Shown piece after piece: positions 5,757 to 6,089 of a stretch of DNA of 6,089 nt. The stretch spans positions 1-6,089 of the forward strand of contig QIDN01000090.1 of the NCBI GenBank assembly GCA_003229345.1. The letters run 5' to 3'. A model generated the notes under the pieces. It made no database searches. It saw nothing but the letters and a program-made list of their open reading frames with translations, and was not told where the DNA came from. Made by a program: the position numbers and the translations under genes. The stretch comes from Nitrospirota bacterium (lineage in GTDB: Bacteria > Nitrospinota > Nitrospinia > Nitrospinales > Nitrospinaceae). Every line of letters starts with the position of its first letter. Position 1 is the first letter of the stretch.

Positions 5757-5853
5757 TCGCATAAATCCGCTCTCTTTTTCCGGAATGGGTGTGACCGTCC
5801 TGCCGGCGGGAATGGTTCAATCGGATTCCTGTTCCTCCATGGGCCCGATTGGC

Positions 5854-5998
5854 GGAAGTATGGAGAATTTGAAGAGACCGGCGGAAGTGCAAACCATCAT
5901 CCGCGCCGACAAGGACATGGCTTATGGCGACGTCGTCAAAGTCATGGGTCCCACTGCAGGTCGCCCAAGTCACCGACATCTCCGTCGCTGTGAAGTAA
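5854..5998 (+). pseudogene. Frameshifted remnant of the exbD 3' end
   Basis: In one plus-strand frame GSMENLKRPAEVQ (5854-5892) leads into TIIRADKDMAYGDVVKVMG (5893-5949). After one extra base near 5950-5956 the frame shifts and AQVTDISVAVK (where the first residue reads V) ends at TAA (5996-5998). The intact exbD has the same sequence at 3575-3715 with few changes, many of them third-position. ACCATCATCCGCGCCGACAA and GTCGTCAAAGTCATGGG are identical in both. The membrane helix and its Asp are missing, so the remnant cannot work as a channel subunit. Similarity continues past the stop into a CCCGCC/GGCGGG hairpin. Upstream, GMGVTVLPAG (about 5782-5811) faintly resembles MDITLPTSKAA of exbD, but this is too weak to count. 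It is most likely the relic of a second exbD copy, or the displaced original 3' end of exbD. Confidence 0.85.
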
Positions 5999-6012
5999 CC
6001 CGCCCCGGCGGG
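5999..6012 (+). repeat. G+C hairpin after the exbD remnant
   Basis: CCCGCC-CC-GGCGGG follows the remnant's TAA directly. The intact exbD has CCCGC-CC-GCGGG four bases after its own stop, so the hairpin belongs to the duplicated segment. No T-run follows. Confidence 0.55.
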
Positions 6013-6033
6013 AGCGATCTTAATCCACCACAC

Positions 6034-6062
6034 TTGACATCCCTCCTCAGTCGTTCTATTTT
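6034..6062 (+). promoter_or_regulatory. Sigma-70 promoter candidate reading out of the window
   Basis: A perfect TTGACA (6034-6039) is followed after exactly 17 bases by TATTTT (6057-6062), which matches TATAAT at four of six positions. The start site would fall near 6069. Any gene it serves lies beyond the right edge on the plus strand. Confidence 0.5.
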
Positions 6063-6089
6063 CAGGCATGCCTATATCAGGGTGGGATA

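Noticed and set aside
5745..5993. Plus-strand open frame of 82 codons over the exbD remnant
   Set aside because: It is in a different frame from the exbD homology and spells no recognisable protein. The real signal here is the frameshifted remnant.
5665..6069. Minus-strand open frame of 134 codons at the right edge
   Set aside because: It is antisense to the exbD remnant, and its Asp/His-rich stretch is the complement of exbD codons. The equivalent antisense frame also opens over intact exbD (3455-3772).

Overview
The window looks like chromosomal DNA from a Gram-negative (outer-membrane) bacterium of moderate G+C. The evidence is a BamD-type lipoprotein, an ExbB/ExbD proton-channel pair and a PlsY acyltransferase. 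The short primary-type sigma factor (no region 1.1, Met where E. coli RpoD has Thr440) and the spacer rich in hairpin repeats point away from ordinary Gammaproteobacteria. A Nitrospinota-like or another deep-branching, delta-type lineage is my guess, and it is inference only.

Layout. (1) Positions 1932 down to 1, minus strand: a probable operon bamD-like lipoprotein -> sigma-70 factor -> plsY, with plsY cut by the left edge. (2) Positions 1933-2097: a divergent control region with a promoter candidate on each strand. (3) Positions 2098-3715, plus strand: exbB/tolQ-like gene, then a 439-base spacer packed with inverted repeats and a terminator-like hairpin, then exbD/tolR-like gene. (4) Positions 3883-5661, minus strand: a 592-residue PLP enzyme of the Cys/Met-metabolism (cystathionine gamma-synthase/methionine gamma-lyase) fold. 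It has an uncharacterised N-terminal extension of about 120 residues and a C-terminal tail, and it is visibly more A+T-rich than exbD. (5) Positions 5854-5998, plus strand: a frameshifted remnant of the last third of exbD, still carrying its stop codon and a following G+C hairpin. (6) The right edge holds a strong -35/-10 candidate pointing out of the window.

How the genes relate. The minus-strand operon serves envelope building (outer-membrane protein assembly, phospholipid synthesis) with a transcription factor between. ExbB and ExbD would form an inner-membrane proton channel that energises a TonB/TolA-type partner not seen here. The PLP gene lies between two same-orientation copies of the exbD 3' end. 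This suggests that the segment arrived by insertion or by duplication and rearrangement. That bracketed arrangement and the extended PLP enzyme are the least ordinary things in the window. I see no CRISPR array, tRNA, rRNA, transposase or integrase.
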